In this document: positions 1 through 9,066 of the stretch, piece by piece | Layout of the letters: the number at the start of each line of letters is the position of its first letter | Position numbering within the stretch: position 1 is the stretch's first letter | Source: an uncultured Lachnospiraceae bacterium | GTDB lineage: Bacteria > Bacillota_A > Clostridia > Lachnospirales > Lachnospiraceae | Reading direction: 5' to 3' | Assembly (NCBI GenBank): GCA_947564305.1 | Contig: CANOBT010000021.1 | Location: 1 to 55,516, forward strand | DNA length: 55,516 nt | Notes under the pieces: model-generated | Told to the model about the DNA's origin: nothing | Database searches by the model: none | Seen by the model: the letters and a program-made list of their open reading frames with translations, nothing else | Made by a program: the position numbers and the translations under genes

Positions 1-54
1 AGATTGTAGCGAAGATGAATGACGGACAAGGATTATAAGGAGGTGGCATACGAA

Positions 55-942
55 GTGAGTAAAACAAAATATTCCGGTCAGGACAAGTTATTATTGACAA
101 TTGGATACATACTTCTTGGGCTGTTTGTAGTTGCAATCATCGTGCCCATGATCTATATCGTAGTGGCCTCCTTTATGGACCCGGTCACACTGCAGAATAA
201 GGGAATCACATTTGACCTCAGCAAATGGACGCTGACCGCTTATGAACGTGTTATGTCAAACGCACAGATTTGGATTGGCTTTAAAAATGCAGTCATCTAC
301 TCCGTACTGTTTACGGTGGTTTCCGTAGTTGTAACCCTTCTGGCAGCTTATCCGCTGTCAAGAGCAGATTTTAAGGGAAAAGGAATTTTCAATATTCTCT
401 TCATGATTACCATGTTCTTCGGCGGCGGTTTGATTCCGACTTACTTGGTAGTCAGCAACCTGGGACTGGTTGACAGCATGTGGGCGGTCATCCTGCCGGG
501 AGCATTCAGTGTCTGGAACATGACCATTGCCAGAACCTACTACCGCGGAATCCCGAATGAACTGAGGGAGGCGGCGGACGTGGACGGTGCAAACGAGCTG
601 ACGTTCTTCTTTAAAATATTGCTTCCGGTATGTACGCCTGTGATTGCTGTATTGACCCTGTGGCAGTTCGTAGGAATGTGGAACAGCTACTTTGATGCAA
701 TGATCTACATCAATGATTCCGCAAGACAGCCTCTGCAGTTGGTGCTTCGTTCTATCCTGATTCAGAACCAGCCGGAGTCCGGTATGATTTCTGATATGCA
801 GAGTACGGCGGCACGTGCGCAGTTGGCAGAGCTTTTGAAATATGCAACCATTATTATTTCCAGTTTGCCGCTTTTGGTTATGTACCCATTCTTCCAGAAA
901 TATTTTGACAGTGGTATCATGGCCGGAGCCGTAAAGGGCTGA
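55..942 (+). CDS. Carbohydrate ABC transporter permease (LplC-type)
   Basis: Inner-membrane permease of a CUT1-type sugar importer. Six hydrophobic segments are visible, and the conserved cytoplasmic EAA loop appears as 'ELREAADVDGANELTFFFKI' near the middle, followed by 'LPVCTPVIAVLTLWQFVGMWN'. The ending 'FDSGIMAGAVKG' is typical of LplC/YtcP-like permeases. An in-frame ATG at 19 exists, but AAGGAGG at 37-43 favours the GTG at 55. It lies 29 bases before the binding-protein gene in the same operon. The partner permease should lie just upstream, outside the window, and no ATPase gene is present, so a shared MsmK-type ATPase is likely. Inference: with the binding protein and GH32 enzyme downstream it imports sucrose or fructo-oligosaccharides. 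Confidence 0.9.
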   Translation: MSKTKYSGQDKLLLTIGYILLGLFVVAIIVPMIYIVVASFMDPVTLQNKGITFDLSKWTLTAYERVMSNAQIWIGFKNAVIYSVLFTVVSVVVTLLAAYPLSRADFKGKGIFNILFMITMFFGGGLIPTYLVVSNLGLVDSMWAVILPGAFSVWNMTIARTYYRGIPNELREAADVDGANELTFFFKILLPVCTPVIAVLTLWQFVGMWNSYFDAMIYINDSARQPLQLVLRSILIQNQPESGMISDMQSTAARAQLAELLKYATIIISSLPLLVMYPFFQKYFDSGIMAGAVKG

Positions 943-971
943 TTGATGTTGAAGAAAAAGGAGAGCAAACT

Positions 972-2645
972 ATGAAGTACAGAAAAGTAAAGCGTGTAAT
1001 GGCAGCGGCGCTTGCAGGCTGTATGGTACTTTCTATGGCAGGCTGCGGCGGCAAGAAAAAGATTAATGACGGTACCTTCCGTCCGGTGGATGAGGCGACT
1101 CTGGAGTTCCCGCAAAAGGAAACGGTCACACTGAGCGGTCTTATCAGTTATCCGCCGAATACGGAATCAGATCCAAATAACAGAACGATTTTTAAACGGC
1201 TCCAGGAAAAGACAAATGTGGAGATTGACTGGACCGCAATCCCGTCAGACCAGTGGGCAGATAAGATTTCACTGAATATGTCGGACCCGAACAAGCTGAC
1301 CGATTTCATTTTCTCGGCGGGCTTTTCAGACAGTAACCTACTGAGATATGGAGAGTTTGGTGCAATCATTCCGTTGGAAGAATACATTGATAATTATATG
1401 CCGAACCTGAAATCCGTGTTTGACAAATATCCGGAATACAGAGTTATGTGTACGGATGTAAACGGCCACATCTGGTCGCTGCCATGGATCGAGCAGCTCG
1501 GTTCCGAGAAGACAGCCATCCAGACAGTCGGAGATATGAGCTTTATTAATAAGAAATGGTTGGATTTCTTAGGGTTGGAAATTCCAGAGACCGTAGATGA
1601 ATTTGAGGAAGTTTTGATTGCGTTCCGTGACAATGCGGCAGATATTCAGAAAGAGTTTAATATAGATGGCTCCATCATTCCTATGTCATGTATCGTAAAT
1701 GACGGTGACCAGGACCCTGCAATTCTAATCAATGGTTTTGGGGAAGGATACGGAGATGCCGACAGGGGCAGACATATTGCAGTGACGGACAACCAGGAAG
1801 TCATTTGCTCCGCTACACAGGAAGGCTACAAGAAAGGGATTGAGTGGCTCCATAAGTTATATGACGAAAAACTGATTGATGCGGAAGCATTTACCCAGGA
1901 GTGGTCTACTTATGTAGCAAAAGGAAAATCCGGTCGTTACGGCGTATGCTTTAGTTGGGATGTTGGAAATATTGATAACCTGAATGACTGGGTTCCGCTT
2001 CCTGCACTGACGGCGGACACGAGAAATATTACTCCTCAGAACGGCTCTTATACAAGCGGATTTGACCGGGGACGCTGTGTTGTGACCTCCGTAGCAGAGA
2101 ATCCGGCTCTGGTATGCGCATGGCTGGATCAGATGTATGAACCAATCCAGTCACCACAGAACAACTGGGGAACCTATGGGGAAGATGATGACTTTGATAT
2201 CTTCGAGATGAGCACCAACGACCAGGGGGGGGATATGCTGAAACATGCACCTCTGGGGGACGCCTCTCCGGTAGAGGTCCGGGAAGCGGAGTCTGTCGGA
2301 GGACCACTGGCTATTCTGGATGAGTATTATGATGTGTATGTAACCTGTCCGGATGACGCGCAGTACCGTTTGGATTGGATTAAAGACCTCTATACGCCGG
2401 ATATGCACACAAAATATGTGTATCCTAATCTCTTCATGAGCAGGGAGGACACGGAAACGCTGTCGAACCTGCAGGCAGATATCCAGAAGACAATCGACAG
2501 GCATAAAGCAGACTGGATTATGAATGGCTTTACGGATGCGGATTGGGAACAATATCTAAAGGACCTGGATGCATATGGACTGGACGAATATCTGGAATTA
2601 TTCCAGACTTATCTGGACAGCTATAATGCAAGTATGGGGGAATAA
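972..2645 (+). CDS. Extracellular solute-binding lipoprotein (LplA-like, family 1)
   Basis: Large (557 aa) sugar-binding lipoprotein of the importer. The N-terminus is basic, then hydrophobic, and ends in a lipobox 'LSMAGC' with the lipidated Cys near residue 25, so the mature protein is anchored outside the membrane. Its length and the many Trp/Tyr/Asp-rich stretches fit the LplA/YtcQ group, which is longer than the usual 420-450 aa MalE-like proteins. The ribosome-binding site is AAGGAGAG just before the ATG. It is flanked by the permease and a GH32 hydrolase, which suggests sucrose or fructan oligosaccharides as ligand. The ligand itself cannot be read from the sequence. Confidence 0.9.
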   Translation: MKYRKVKRVMAAALAGCMVLSMAGCGGKKKINDGTFRPVDEATLEFPQKETVTLSGLISYPPNTESDPNNRTIFKRLQEKTNVEIDWTAIPSDQWADKISLNMSDPNKLTDFIFSAGFSDSNLLRYGEFGAIIPLEEYIDNYMPNLKSVFDKYPEYRVMCTDVNGHIWSLPWIEQLGSEKTAIQTVGDMSFINKKWLDFLGLEIPETVDEFEEVLIAFRDNAADIQKEFNIDGSIIPMSCIVNDGDQDPAILINGFGEGYGDADRGRHIAVTDNQEVICSATQEGYKKGIEWLHKLYDEKLIDAEAFTQEWSTYVAKGKSGRYGVCFSWDVGNIDNLNDWVPLPALTADTRNITPQNGSYTSGFDRGRCVVTSVAENPALVCAWLDQMYEPIQSPQNNWGTYGEDDDFDIFEMSTNDQGGDMLKHAPLGDASPVEVREAESVGGPLAILDEYYDVYVTCPDDAQYRLDWIKDLYTPDMHTKYVYPNLFMSREDTETLSNLQADIQKTIDRHKADWIMNGFTDADWEQYLKDLDAYGLDEYLELFQTYLDSYNASMGE

Positions 2646-2726
2646 TAGTAACTGTTCATACCATGAATTATAACGAATAGTAAACAGGATGATTTATCCA
2701 GGCGATATGGAATTGTGAAGGGAAAT

Positions 2727-2762
2727 GATTCGGAACAGCAGATACATTGGCTGTTCCGAATC
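2727..2762 (+). other. Perfect 13-bp intercistronic RNA hairpin
   Basis: GATTCGGAACAGC at 2727-2739 pairs perfectly with GCTGTTCCGAATC at 2750-2762 around a 10-base loop. No T-tract follows, so it is not a standard terminator. It lies between the binding-protein gene and the GH32 gene. It may set relative expression by mRNA processing or stabilisation, or act as a weak attenuator. Confidence 0.6.
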
Positions 2763-2798
2763 GCTTCTAAAATGAAGATGAAAGGAAGAAGATATATT

Positions 2799-4283
2799 AT
2801 GACAAGTCAGACATTAAGAGAAGCGCGGAAATATGAGGAAGCTTCCGAAAAAATGATTAAGAAAGAAGAAAGACCTGGTTTCCATTTATCTGCCCGTACC
2901 GGCTGGATGAATGACCCTAATGGATTTTCTTATTATAACGGACAGTATCATATGTTTTACCAGTATTATCCCTATGATACCAAATGGGGCCCTATGCACT
3001 GGGGGCATGCGGTAAGCGTGGACCTGCTTCACTGGGAATTTCTTCCGGCTGCGCTGGCGCCGGACGAGGCTTACGACCGGGACGGCTGTTTCTCCGGCAG
3101 CGCCATCGAGCTGCCCGACGGCAGACAGCTTCTGATGTATACAGGCGTTATGCGCCAACCCCTGTGGAACGGCGGGTATAACGATACTCAGACACAGTGC
3201 ATTGCTATCGGTGATGGTGTGGATTATGAGAAATATGACTGCAACCCGGTTATTGAAGGCAAAGATCTTCCCGAAGGCTTCAGCAGAGAAGATTTCCGGG
3301 ACCCGAGGATATGGCAGGGAGAAGATGGACGATACTGGTGTGTAGCGGGAAACCGTCCGGCGGATGGAAGCGGACAGATTTTATTGTTCTCCAGTGATGA
3401 TGCACTGCATTGGAAATATGAAAGCATTCTCGCAGAAAACAGAAACCGCTTCGGAAAAATGTGGGAATGCCCGGATTTCTTCGAACTGGATGGCAAATGG
3501 GTACTTTTGGAGAGTCCTCAGGATATGCTGCCTCATGGATTTGAATATCACAATGGAAATGGAACGCTCTGCATGATTGGAGAATTTGACAAACGAACTC
3601 TTACCTTCACTGAAAAGACTAATCAGTCCATTGATTATGGGATTGATTTTTACGCGCCTCAGACTGTGCTGACTCCGGATGGCCGCAGGGTTATGATTGG
3701 GTGGATGCAGAACTGGGATACCTGCCAGCCTCATTCCCCTTATCAGAAATGGTTCGGTCAGATGAGTCTGCCGAGAGAACTTTCCGTAAAAAATGGAAGG
3801 CTGTATCAGAAACCAGTCAAAGAACTGGATGATATGCGGAAAAATGAAGTGGTTCATTCGGATGTGAACTTGGAAAATGGTACAATCCATCTGGAAGGAG
3901 TTCGGGGACGTAAGGTGGATATGGAGCTGAACATCCGCCCAGGAGATTCGGGGAACGGCTACAGGAAATTTGCGGTGCGTTTTGCACAGAATGAGGAATA
4001 TCAGACTTCTTTAAGTTACCGTCCTTATGAGTCTGTGCTGAAGATTGACAGGAAATTCTCAGGTTCCCGGAGAGCACTTATCCATCAGAGGAGATGCAAG
4101 GTCAACAGCCGTGACGAGGAACTGAAATTGAGGATCATCCTGGATCAGTTCAGTGTGGAAGTCTTTATCAATGACGGCGAGCAGGTGATGACAGCAACCT
4201 TCTATACGGATATGGCGGCAGACGGGATTTCATTTTTCGCAGACGGTAAAGTGCGGATGGATGTTGTGAAATATGATCTGTAG
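2799..4283 (+). CDS. GH32 beta-fructofuranosidase (sucrose-6-P hydrolase / levanase type)
   Basis: Hydrolyses terminal beta-fructosyl bonds in sucrose, sucrose-phosphate or fructans. The three GH32 acidic motifs are present: 'GWMNDPNGF' with nucleophile Asp39, 'FRDPRIW' with transition-state Asp167, and 'MWECPDFF' with acid/base Glu222. A C-terminal beta-sandwich follows from about residue 350. The 494-residue length is normal for ScrB-type cytoplasmic enzymes, and there is no signal peptide. A GTG at 2715 opens the same frame, but the ATG at 2799 has AAGGAAGAAG upstream and is the better start. Coupling to an ABC importer rather than a PTS suggests unphosphorylated sucrose or short fructo-oligosaccharides as substrate (inference). 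Confidence 0.93.
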   Translation: MTSQTLREARKYEEASEKMIKKEERPGFHLSARTGWMNDPNGFSYYNGQYHMFYQYYPYDTKWGPMHWGHAVSVDLLHWEFLPAALAPDEAYDRDGCFSGSAIELPDGRQLLMYTGVMRQPLWNGGYNDTQTQCIAIGDGVDYEKYDCNPVIEGKDLPEGFSREDFRDPRIWQGEDGRYWCVAGNRPADGSGQILLFSSDDALHWKYESILAENRNRFGKMWECPDFFELDGKWVLLESPQDMLPHGFEYHNGNGTLCMIGEFDKRTLTFTEKTNQSIDYGIDFYAPQTVLTPDGRRVMIGWMQNWDTCQPHSPYQKWFGQMSLPRELSVKNGRLYQKPVKELDDMRKNEVVHSDVNLENGTIHLEGVRGRKVDMELNIRPGDSGNGYRKFAVRFAQNEEYQTSLSYRPYESVLKIDRKFSGSRRALIHQRRCKVNSRDEELKLRIILDQFSVEVFINDGEQVMTATFYTDMAADGISFFADGKVRMDVVKYDL

Positions 4284-4458
4284 TATTATAAATGTACTGT
4301 TTACAGAGCCGTGCAGCCTGCTGCGCGGCATCTATCTGGCCGAGGATTTGGGCGACATGGTAGTTGCTTCCCATTTAGCTCCGATTAAGGAAGTGGGACT
4401 TGAGGAAGCGAAGATTGACGATATCATAAGGACGGCGTATCAGGCAGGAGTTGGTTAA
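4273..4458 (+). pseudogene. Short ORF overlapping the GH32 end, probable gene remnant
   Basis: A 61-codon frame begins inside the last codons of the GH32 gene and ends at 4458. The segment from about residue 20 on ('YLAEDLGDMVVASHLAPIKE' and 'AKIDDIIRTAYQAGVG') has ordinary protein composition and looks like the C-terminal tail of a longer enzyme. The first 15 or so codons look random. There is no ribosome-binding site. I do not recognise the family. A remnant of a deleted downstream gene is the simplest reading, and chance is possible. Confidence 0.3.
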
Positions 4459-4478
4459 ACATACCGACTCCTATCTTT
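4448..4478 (+). terminator. Weak terminator after the GH32 operon
   Basis: GAGTTGGT (4448-4455) pairs with ACCGACTC (4463-4470) with one G-U pair, followed by the T-rich CTATCTTTTATC. It sits just before the next promoter. Confidence 0.4.
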
Positions 4479-4488
4479 TATCTGTTTA

Positions 4489-4515
4489 TTGACGATTTTC
4501 AAGAAAGCCTATAAT
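4489..4515 (+). promoter_or_regulatory. Promoter of the sugar-sensing operon
   Basis: TTGACG at 4489 and TATAAT at 4510 with a 15-base spacer (16 if ATTGAC is used as the -35). It lies about 50 bases upstream of the binding-protein start at 4563. Confidence 0.5.
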
Positions 4516-4562
4516 AATTGAAACTGTTTTGAAATCTATTTATAAAGAAGGGAATCAGATTA

Positions 4563-5531
4563 TTGAAAAGTAAGCGTATGTTCTGGGGTGCAATTGCGCT
4601 GTTTAATATCATATTTTGGGGAATCCTGATTCATGGTACTTGTACGAAAAAAGATTATTCGATGAACCAGAAAGAAAATTCATATTTGATCGGTGCAAGC
4701 TACATGACCATGAATAATGAATTTTATAAGATTGTAAATGAAGAAATCAATGCCAGGGTGGAGGCGGAAGGCGACCGCTTTATTCTGCGGGACCCGGCAC
4801 TGGATGCGAAACGGCAGATTGAACAGATTGAGGAAATGTTGGATGAAGGAATTGATGTTTTGGTTGTGGCTCCGGTGGACTGGGAGAGTCTGTCTTCTGT
4901 CCTGAAGAGAGCCAAAAGCCAGGGAGTGCGCATTATTGTGGCAGATACCAATGTGCAGGATGATAATCTGGCGGACTGCACGATTACATCAGATAATTAT
5001 AATGCGGGTGTCCTGGTAGGCGAATATTTTCTGGAGCAGAACAAGGAGGCAAAACTGCTTATCATGACGCATGAAAGCGCGAAGTCCGGGCAGGACAGGG
5101 TACAAGGGTTTCTGGACACGGTGACCAGAAAGAGCGAGATTGAGATTGTCTCGAAAATCGAATGCGAAGGCCAGACTGAGATTGCCATGCCGGAATTACA
5201 AAAAGCAATCGATCAGGGAATTGTTTTTGATAATATATTTTGTCTGAACGATCTGGCGGGCGTGGGGGTAGTGGCAGCTCTGGAAGAAAATCATATGCTG
5301 GGCGATGTAGGGGTATACGGAGTGGATGCGTCTCCGGATTCCAAGGCATTGATTAAAGAGGGGATGATGGAAGCCTCCGCAGCGCAGTTTCCTTCAGAGA
5401 TTGGAAGTGAGATTGCGGATGTGATTTATGAACTTCTGGATGGCGAAGAGGTAGAAAAGAGTATTTTAGTGCCGGTAGAATTGATTATAGCGGATAATGT
5501 GGATGAGTATGGAATTGACAGATGGCAGTGA
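4563..5531 (+). CDS. Membrane-anchored sugar-binding protein (periplasmic-binding/LacI-like fold)
   Basis: Contains one N-terminal hydrophobic segment (about residues 6-25, no clear lipobox), then a Peripla_BP_4-type sugar-binding domain. 'DEGIDVLVVAPVDWESL', 'GVRIIVADTNV' and 'VGVYGVDASPDSKALIKEG' are typical of RbsB/XylF-like folds. The start is TTG at 4563, chosen because AAGAAGGGA lies 10 bases upstream. The protein is 322 aa. It is the first gene of an operon with a histidine kinase, response regulator and second binding protein, and no permease genes. Its likely role is therefore ligand sensing for the kinase rather than transport (inference, by analogy with XylFII-LytS type systems). 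Confidence 0.8.
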   Translation: MKSKRMFWGAIALFNIIFWGILIHGTCTKKDYSMNQKENSYLIGASYMTMNNEFYKIVNEEINARVEAEGDRFILRDPALDAKRQIEQIEEMLDEGIDVLVVAPVDWESLSSVLKRAKSQGVRIIVADTNVQDDNLADCTITSDNYNAGVLVGEYFLEQNKEAKLLIMTHESAKSGQDRVQGFLDTVTRKSEIEIVSKIECEGQTEIAMPELQKAIDQGIVFDNIFCLNDLAGVGVVAALEENHMLGDVGVYGVDASPDSKALIKEGMMEASAAQFPSEIGSEIADVIYELLDGEEVEKSILVPVELIIADNVDEYGIDRWQ

Positions 5532-5589
5532 TATGTTTTTCATATAAGTGTGAAAGATGCTATGTTATGAAAGCAGATGGAGATAGAAA

Positions 5590-6906
5590 ATGGATGACAA
5601 ACGACTCTCAAATTATGTACTGTTCTTTATGAAAAATCTGAATATGGTCATTATTCTGTATATAGCGGTGCTTATGTCTTATAGTCTGGCCGGGTGGATC
5701 AGAGAGCAGTCGGCGTATGAGTTTTTATTGATTATTGATGAAATCCCATTTACGGCATGGAAAATTGTGGTGATGCCGTTATGCTTATATATTTGTATTC
5801 TGCTGCTGATGTATATGCGTAACTTGAGCAGCGAAGGACTGGCGGTAAAGGTTATTCTGGAAATTGGAATATGCATTTTTCTTAGTTATATTTTAGGGTT
5901 TAGTTATACGGGAACGATATTACTGGTGCTTGCTGATACCATGAAATGGTTTCCCAGGTCAAAGTGGAAGTTCCCGTCAGCGGTGTTGATCAGTATGTTT
6001 TATCTGCTCATGGATTTTCATCTGCTCACGGCGTATTATAAGATTGTCCCGTTGGAAACCTATTTGCAATATTTTCAGCCGGATGTCCGTTCCATGCAGC
6101 TTGGTATCATTAATATTCTAAGTTCGCTGAACACATTTACTTTTCTGGTTTATATGATTCTGTTAGTACGGATTGAACTGAACGAAAAGGATAGGATTTT
6201 GAGCCTGAACCGGAAACTGAATGATGCAAATGTAGAATTGCAGCAGGCAAATATACAGCTCGAAGAATATGCGAAAGAGTCAGTCAAGATGGCACAGACC
6301 AGAGAGCGGAATCGTCTGGCAAGGGAAATTCATGATACTCTGGGACATGCACTTACCGGGATTATAACCGGGATTGAGGCATGTACGGCATTGATGGATA
6401 TCGCACCGGACGCCACAAAGATACAGTTGAAGGCTATTGCGGAGGTGGCACGTCAGGGTGTGACGGATGTACGGCGTTCAGTCAATGCGCTGCGGCCGGA
6501 TGCTCTGGAAAAATTGGATTTGGAAAAGGCGCTGCTTCGGACCGTGGAGGAAATGTGTACCGCAACTTCAGCAAAAATAGATTACCAGTGTACCACCAGA
6601 TTAAGCGGCTTCAGCGAAGACGAGGAAGACATCATTTACCGGATTGTGCAGGAAAGTATTACCAATGCGATACGTCATGGAAAGGCAGATAGAATTCAGA
6701 TTCGGATTGACAGGGAATATAATATGCTGAAAATCCATATTCAGGATAATGGAATCGGATGTAAAACCATCCAGAAAGGATTCGGGCTGCATCATATGGA
6801 AGAGCGGCTTGATATGCTGCATGGAGACCTGACATATAACGGAGAGGACGGATTTCTTGTAGAAGCCCGGATACCGATCCGATGGGGAACGGAGGAAGGA
6901 TCATGA
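5590..6906 (+). CDS. Sensor histidine kinase, NarL/LiaS class (HisKA_3)
   Basis: The first 195 or so residues hold about six hydrophobic segments and no large extracellular domain. A coiled-coil linker follows (about 197-240). The dimerisation/phosphoacceptor motif 'RNRLAREIHDTLGHALTG' has His248. The ATPase domain shows 'QESITNAIRHGKA' (N box) and 'IQDNGIGCKTIQKGFGLHHM' (G boxes). The 4-base ATGA overlap with the response regulator indicates translational coupling. With so little exposed sensor surface, the neighbouring membrane-tethered binding protein at 4563 is a plausible ligand-presenting partner (inference). Confidence 0.92.
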   Translation: MDDKRLSNYVLFFMKNLNMVIILYIAVLMSYSLAGWIREQSAYEFLLIIDEIPFTAWKIVVMPLCLYICILLLMYMRNLSSEGLAVKVILEIGICIFLSYILGFSYTGTILLVLADTMKWFPRSKWKFPSAVLISMFYLLMDFHLLTAYYKIVPLETYLQYFQPDVRSMQLGIINILSSLNTFTFLVYMILLVRIELNEKDRILSLNRKLNDANVELQQANIQLEEYAKESVKMAQTRERNRLAREIHDTLGHALTGIITGIEACTALMDIAPDATKIQLKAIAEVARQGVTDVRRSVNALRPDALEKLDLEKALLRTVEEMCTATSAKIDYQCTTRLSGFSEDEEDIIYRIVQESITNAIRHGKADRIQIRIDREYNMLKIHIQDNGIGCKTIQKGFGLHHMEERLDMLHGDLTYNGEDGFLVEARIPIRWGTEEGS

Positions 6907-7580
6907 TTAAAGTTTTAATTGCGGATGACCAGGAACTGATACGGCAGAGCCTGCAGATTGTCTTGGGAATTGAAAGGGATATGGAGATTGTTGATGCGGT
7001 GGCAAATGGCAAGGAAGTGATACGTTCCGTGCGGAAGATGAAGCCGGATGTGATACTGATGGATATTCGGATGCCAGAGATGGATGGCGTGGTCTGCACC
7101 CAGATCATCAAGGAAAATTATCCGAATATTAAGATTATCATTCTGACGACTTTTGATGATGATGAGTACGTTTTTAACGCGTTAAAGTATGGGGCAAGCG
7201 GCTATCTCCTGAAGGGCATTTCTACAAAAGAACTGGCGGATGCCATCCGAAAAGTACATCAGGGGACTGCTATGATCAATGCTGATATTACCTCAAAGGT
7301 CGTGAAGCTGTTTTCCAAGATGGCGCAGTCGAATCTTACCATTCAGGTAGATGAGAACCAGGTGACGGATCTGAAACAGTCGGAATGGCAGATTATCGCA
7401 CTGGTCGGAAGCGGGCTGTCGAATAAGGAGATTGCAGGAAAACTCAGCCTGTCGGAAGGTACGGTCAGGAACAATCTGAGCATCATCTTAAGCAAACTGG
7501 CTCTGCGGGATAGGACGCAGCTTGCCATCTGGGCGGTCCAGACAGGCGCTGTTTATAAAGACTTTGGAGAAGAATTATAA
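6903..7580 (+). CDS. Response regulator, NarL/FixJ family
   Basis: Receiver domain with acidic pocket Asp8/Asp9, phosphoacceptor Asp54 in 'VILMDIRMPEMDGV', a conserved Thr in 'IIILTTFDD' and Lys in 'GYLLKG'. A C-terminal LuxR-type helix-turn-helix reads 'LSNKEIAGKLSLSEGTVRNN'. The protein is 225 aa, normal for the family. An earlier in-frame ATG at 6882 lies inside the kinase gene. The ATG at 6903 overlaps the kinase stop (ATGA) and has GGAGGAAGG upstream. It is the cognate partner of the kinase at 5590. Its targets are probably sugar-uptake genes, possibly including this operon. Confidence 0.93.
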   Translation: MIKVLIADDQELIRQSLQIVLGIERDMEIVDAVANGKEVIRSVRKMKPDVILMDIRMPEMDGVVCTQIIKENYPNIKIIILTTFDDDEYVFNALKYGASGYLLKGISTKELADAIRKVHQGTAMINADITSKVVKLFSKMAQSNLTIQVDENQVTDLKQSEWQIIALVGSGLSNKEIAGKLSLSEGTVRNNLSIILSKLALRDRTQLAIWAVQTGAVYKDFGEEL

Positions 7581-8917
7581 TGGATGCGTGGAAGGGTAGA
7601 AAAAACCTGATTTTAGGTATACTGTGTGCCATGTTACTGGCCTGCATATGGCTGATTTATCATGATCTGTATGTGTCAGAAAATAACAGTAAGAACGCGA
7701 TTACCATTGGTGTATTTTCAGACAGTTACTGGGAAGTACAGAATGGCTATTCTTATCGGATTCTGGAAGATGCAGCAGCAGTTTTTGAAGAACAGCACCC
7801 TGATATCAAAGTGGATTATGTAAGTGGAATTTTAAAAGAGGATTATTCAGAATGGCTGGCAGAACAACTTCTGTCTGGCAAGGCTCCGGATCTCTTTTTC
7901 GTGCTCTCGGAGGATTTTAATAATTTTGCGGAGATTGGCGCCCTCAGAGATTTGGGAACATTGATCGAGAAGGATGCGAAATTTGACAGCGATGCATTCT
8001 ACTCGTCTGCTTATGCCTGCGGGCAATTTGATCACGTGCAGTATTCTCTGCCCTATGAATGTGCGCCAAAGCTGATGTTTGTGAATAAAAGCATCCTGGA
8101 CAAGGAAGGACTCACGATACCGGATGAAGAATGGACGTGGGAGGATTTTTATGACATTTGTAAGGAAGTTACGAAGGACACAGACGGAAATGACGTGGCA
8201 GACCAATTCGGAGTGACTGGATATACATGGAGGGAAGCTTTTGAATCCAACGGCGTGAATCTGTTTGACCAGACAGGCTCAGAATGCAGATTTACAGGGG
8301 AAAATGTCGGGGATGCGCTCGCCTTTTTAGAAAGGCTAAAAGAATTAGAGAAAGGAAACGAGATTACCAGTAAGGATTTTGACCTGGGGAATGTAGTGTT
8401 TCAGCCGATGTCATTTTCCGAGTACAGGGCATATAAACCTTATCCTCTCAGCATCAAGAAATATTCCGGTTTCGAATGGGAGTGTCTCCCCATGCCGTCC
8501 GGTCCGCGGGGAGATAACATTTCGACACTGGACACACTGCTCCTGGCTATGAATGAGAAGACCAAAAAACCTCAGGAGGCATGGGATTTTATGAAGATTT
8601 TGACGTGCGATATCCAGATACAGTCGGAGATATTTGAGTATTCGGAGGGGGTTTCTGTGCTGAAAGAAGTGACGGAATCCGACAGTACGCTCCGCAGGCT
8701 TATAGATAATTCAGGGGATGCCGGGGGAATGAACCTGTCGATTCTGAGCGACGCAGTAGAAGATGCGGTTGTGGCTCCGCGCTTTCGTAATTATGATACC
8801 GCAGCTGCGGAGGTAGAAATGGCGGTGAATTCGATTATTAATGGAAATTCCAATATCAGTATGGAACAGATCATTTGGAATCGGAAACTTAATAAAAATC
8901 TGAAAAATCGGTATTAA
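7580..8917 (+). CDS. Extracellular sugar-binding protein (family 1) of the sensing operon
   Basis: 445 aa with an N-terminal hydrophobic segment (about residues 9-27) containing 'LLAC', a possible but atypical lipobox at Cys22. The rest matches MalE/UgpB-type binding proteins: 'AAAVFEEQHPDIKVDYVSG', 'LLSGKAPDLFFVLSEDF', 'VTKDTDGNDVADQFGVTGYT'. It starts on the last base of the response-regulator stop (TAATG), so it belongs to the same transcript. No permease genes follow, so it is either an orphan binding protein for a distant importer or a second sensory input. A fragment with the same 'DTxGNxVADQFG' motif occurs at about 10755-10854. Confidence 0.85.
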   Translation: MDAWKGRKNLILGILCAMLLACIWLIYHDLYVSENNSKNAITIGVFSDSYWEVQNGYSYRILEDAAAVFEEQHPDIKVDYVSGILKEDYSEWLAEQLLSGKAPDLFFVLSEDFNNFAEIGALRDLGTLIEKDAKFDSDAFYSSAYACGQFDHVQYSLPYECAPKLMFVNKSILDKEGLTIPDEEWTWEDFYDICKEVTKDTDGNDVADQFGVTGYTWREAFESNGVNLFDQTGSECRFTGENVGDALAFLERLKELEKGNEITSKDFDLGNVVFQPMSFSEYRAYKPYPLSIKKYSGFEWECLPMPSGPRGDNISTLDTLLLAMNEKTKKPQEAWDFMKILTCDIQIQSEIFEYSEGVSVLKEVTESDSTLRRLIDNSGDAGGMNLSILSDAVEDAVVAPRFRNYDTAAAEVEMAVNSIINGNSNISMEQIIWNRKLNKNLKNRY

Positions 8918-9066
8918 GACAGTCAAACCAGTCTGCTTAAATAATGACTTAAATTATCTCAACCACAGGTTGAGCCGATATCAACCAATGATCACTTCAC
9001 AATCCAGAGAAGATACGATATGATTTTATCAGAAACAGAGAGACTACAGAGAAACGGGAGTACAAT

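Noticed and set aside
2029..2307. Minus-strand ORF inside the LplA-like gene
   Set aside because: Pro/Arg/Ser-rich shadow frame without start signals.
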